NCBI GenBank assembly: GCA_013397935.1
Contig: VZRN01005829.1
Coordinates: 62,001 to 126,000, forward strand
Direction: 5' to 3'
From: Dasyornis broadbenti
Lineage: Eukaryota; Chordata; Aves; Passeriformes; Dasyornithidae
DNA: 64,000 bases
Numbering within the stretch: position 1 is the first letter of the stretch; each line of letters starts with the position of its first letter. The position numbers and the translations under genes were made by a program. The notes beneath the pieces are model-generated. The model did no database searches. It was not told where the DNA came from and saw nothing but the letters and a program-made list of their open reading frames with translations. Positions 62,201 through 64,000 of the stretch are shown in pieces.

Positions 62201-63647
62201 GGTTCAGATCTGCTAACTGCTTTTGAAAATCTCAGCCAAAACTATTTCCTTTTCAGCAGGGTTATGTGCTATGTTCTGTTTACATACTGAAATCACTGAT
62301 GGAAAAACATTGTTTATTTTGGGACAGAGCTAAAGCTGTAGTAATGTGATGAAATATGCATTTCCATCTGGTTGATCAGAATAATCCTCTTACATGTATA
62401 ATGTATTCAGCATACACCTTATGATATCTTTAGCCATTAATTCCCCTGACATTAAGAGTTTGAAATTTAAATACGAGGCAGCAAATTAGTGCATGGTTGT
62501 GTTTAGGAGCTACACTTTATTTTCAGCAATATTTTTGTTTCTCTTGGAATTTTCCAGGTTTTCTTTCTTTTCTTATATAAAAAAAAATGATGAACCAAAT
62601 AATTGAACAAAAAAAAAAAATTAAAAAAACTGATGATAAAACATATTTTATTTCATCTTCCAATTTTGAGATCACCCCTGGAGCAGTCCACAGGTTAAAG
62701 GTGCTGCCTGCAAGTCTAAAACCAGCATGTTTTCAGAAAGCTTGCACTGACAGGACTACAATACCAAGAAACAATTCATCTCCCCAGTATCTCCCCTTCT
62801 AATGTTGAAAGAATTCATCAATAGCAGAATCTCTTTTCCACTGGTACCTTTATATACCCTGGTGCAGACATGTGAAAGGACCTTCCCATCTCAGCTCTCC
62901 CAAACACTCTTGATAATATCTTTGCCCTCTCACTCCAGGAGCCACCTTCCTTCTTAGGAGATTAACTAAATGCTCATTTAACTTTTTAATATTTATTTTG
63001 GAGATTCTGTCACCAACAAAGGTATTGGTACTTTGATGATTTATTGAGTCACTTTTCTTCTCTGCCCTTCCATTTCATTCCTGCATTACAGTCAAACTCT
63101 ACACATCTTTGAACTCACACCTTTGAACTTGCATGAGCATCTCTGCCGTAATTTCCTCCTCATTCTCCATTTTCTTCTATTCTCCTAGTCTCTTTTTCTT
63201 GTTTCCTCTGCTGCCCTGATTTTTTTTTCCTGTTACTATCCTTCCTCTCCCATAACATTTAACACTTTCCAATGAAACGTCTATTTCTTCCAGGCCGAAA
63301 TCTAGTGCAACACATTCCTTTGTGACTAAAAAAATACGCGGGGAATGAATTATAAAAGTCCAACTGACTCTCACATCCACAGGTTCACGGCAGAGTTCTC
63401 AGGTTTGTTTCTCAAAATCCCACACCTATCACTCAAAGGTCTTTTCCCCAGAAATAATTTGCATTGTAGTTCAGCTTCTGCATTTATGACAGTAAGAGTG
63501 TCTTGTAACAATTATGTGATTTCTTAAAACCTATGCCATTCTTGCATTCATTTTAATCATTAGAGGTATTGTCAGTGAGTTTTCAGTTTTGGATCATGTC
63601 CTTAACATGGCCCTTATAAAAATAAGAAGGTTTATAATTCATAGGTA

Positions 63648-63661
63648 GGTTTTTTTTTTTT
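63648..63661. repeat. poly(T) run
   Basis: About fourteen consecutive Ts; homopolymer only. Confidence 0.8.
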
Positions 63662-63958
63662 TCTTTAATTTGTTTTTGCCACAGTGTAAATGAAGCCTTT
63701 TGAGATTTTAACAACCCATCTACTCCTTGCCAGAGGAGATGAGACTGCAGTGAGACTGGCCCAGGAACAAGTTGCAATTACTCTTTTTAGTGTACCTAAA
63801 GCATTGATAGCATCATCAATAATATCAGAACAAAAATGGGCTTTTTTAGTTAACCTGTGGTCTCTGCCAGCTGCCTGGCTGTGTACTGTGAAAAGAACTT
63901 CACATTCTCAATAAAGAATACCTATTAAAAAATACATTGTTGACAGTATTATTATTTT

Positions 63959-64000
63959 AAACAACAACAAACAAAAACCCAAACAAACAAACAAAAAACA
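63959..64000. repeat. (CAAA)n-rich simple repeat at window edge
   Basis: CAA and CAAA units in tandem, interrupted, running to the window boundary, so the array may continue beyond it. Confidence 0.85.

Larger units (their letters stand above)
59223..64000. other. unique non-coding DNA
   Basis: No gene or transposon is recognised in the last 4.8 kb. A stretch of moderate GC lies at 59,600-60,420. Open frames reach 132 codons (61185-61583, minus) with no recognisable domain. The end of the window is a CAAA-rich simple repeat. Confidence 0.5.

Noticed and set aside
1..64000. CRISPR arrays, operons, phage, tRNA or rRNA genes
   Set aside because: I looked for regularly spaced repeats, tRNA T-arm motifs and rRNA-like sequence and saw none. 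The repeats present are eukaryotic retroelements and microsatellites.

Overview
The window reads as non-coding nuclear DNA from a bird. It is AT-rich and CpG-poor, and stop codons are dense in all frames. Its only confidently recognisable features are avian interspersed repeats and simple repeats. The diagnostic ones are about a dozen 5'-truncated CR1 LINE pieces in both orientations, many ending in the usual ATTCTATGA-like or ATTCT tail, and three long terminal repeat pieces of two ERV families common in bird genomes. A songbird or another neoavian bird fits best, because both LTR types are abundant there, but the species cannot be fixed from sequence alone. I found no protein-coding exon, tRNA, rRNA, CRISPR array or operon that I can support. 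The window is probably intronic or intergenic.

Layout. 1-8.5 kb: mostly unique DNA with a CR1 tail at 1.4 kb and a 378 bp antisense CR1 at 3.3 kb. 8.5-9.1 kb: sense CR1. 11.2-14.5 kb: a cluster with a CR1 tail preceded by a 48-base T run, an old LTR fragment (12.07-12.46 kb) and a nearly intact solo LTR (13,525-14,530) flanked by a 5 bp target duplication and containing a 73-base assembly gap. 17.95-19.08 kb: a CR1 whose tail has grown into a 693 bp pentanucleotide array, about 133 pure ATTCT units followed by a short TTCTG block; this is the most striking object in the window. 21.9-22.1 kb: a small CR1 tail nested in an opposite-strand CR1. 25.3-25.9, 31.4, 32.5, 35.2-35.9 and 37.7-38.3 kb: further CR1 copies, the last two being the longest. 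38.3-50.1 kb: almost 12 kb with no transposon I recognise. 50.1 and 55.6 kb: antisense CR1 tails, the second followed by a long A-rich tract. 58.64-59.22 kb: a second, different ERV solo LTR. 59.2-64 kb: unique DNA.

Because no gene is visible, there is no gene network to describe. The biology here is the history of repeats: CR1 insertions, nested insertions, LTR recombination to solo LTRs and expansion of one CR1 tail into a microsatellite. The longest open frames (270 and 247 codons) are explained by the pentanucleotide array and by reading antisense through an LTR fragment. I did not find an undescribed biological system; the pentanucleotide array and the transposon-poor 38-50 kb block are the best places to look further.
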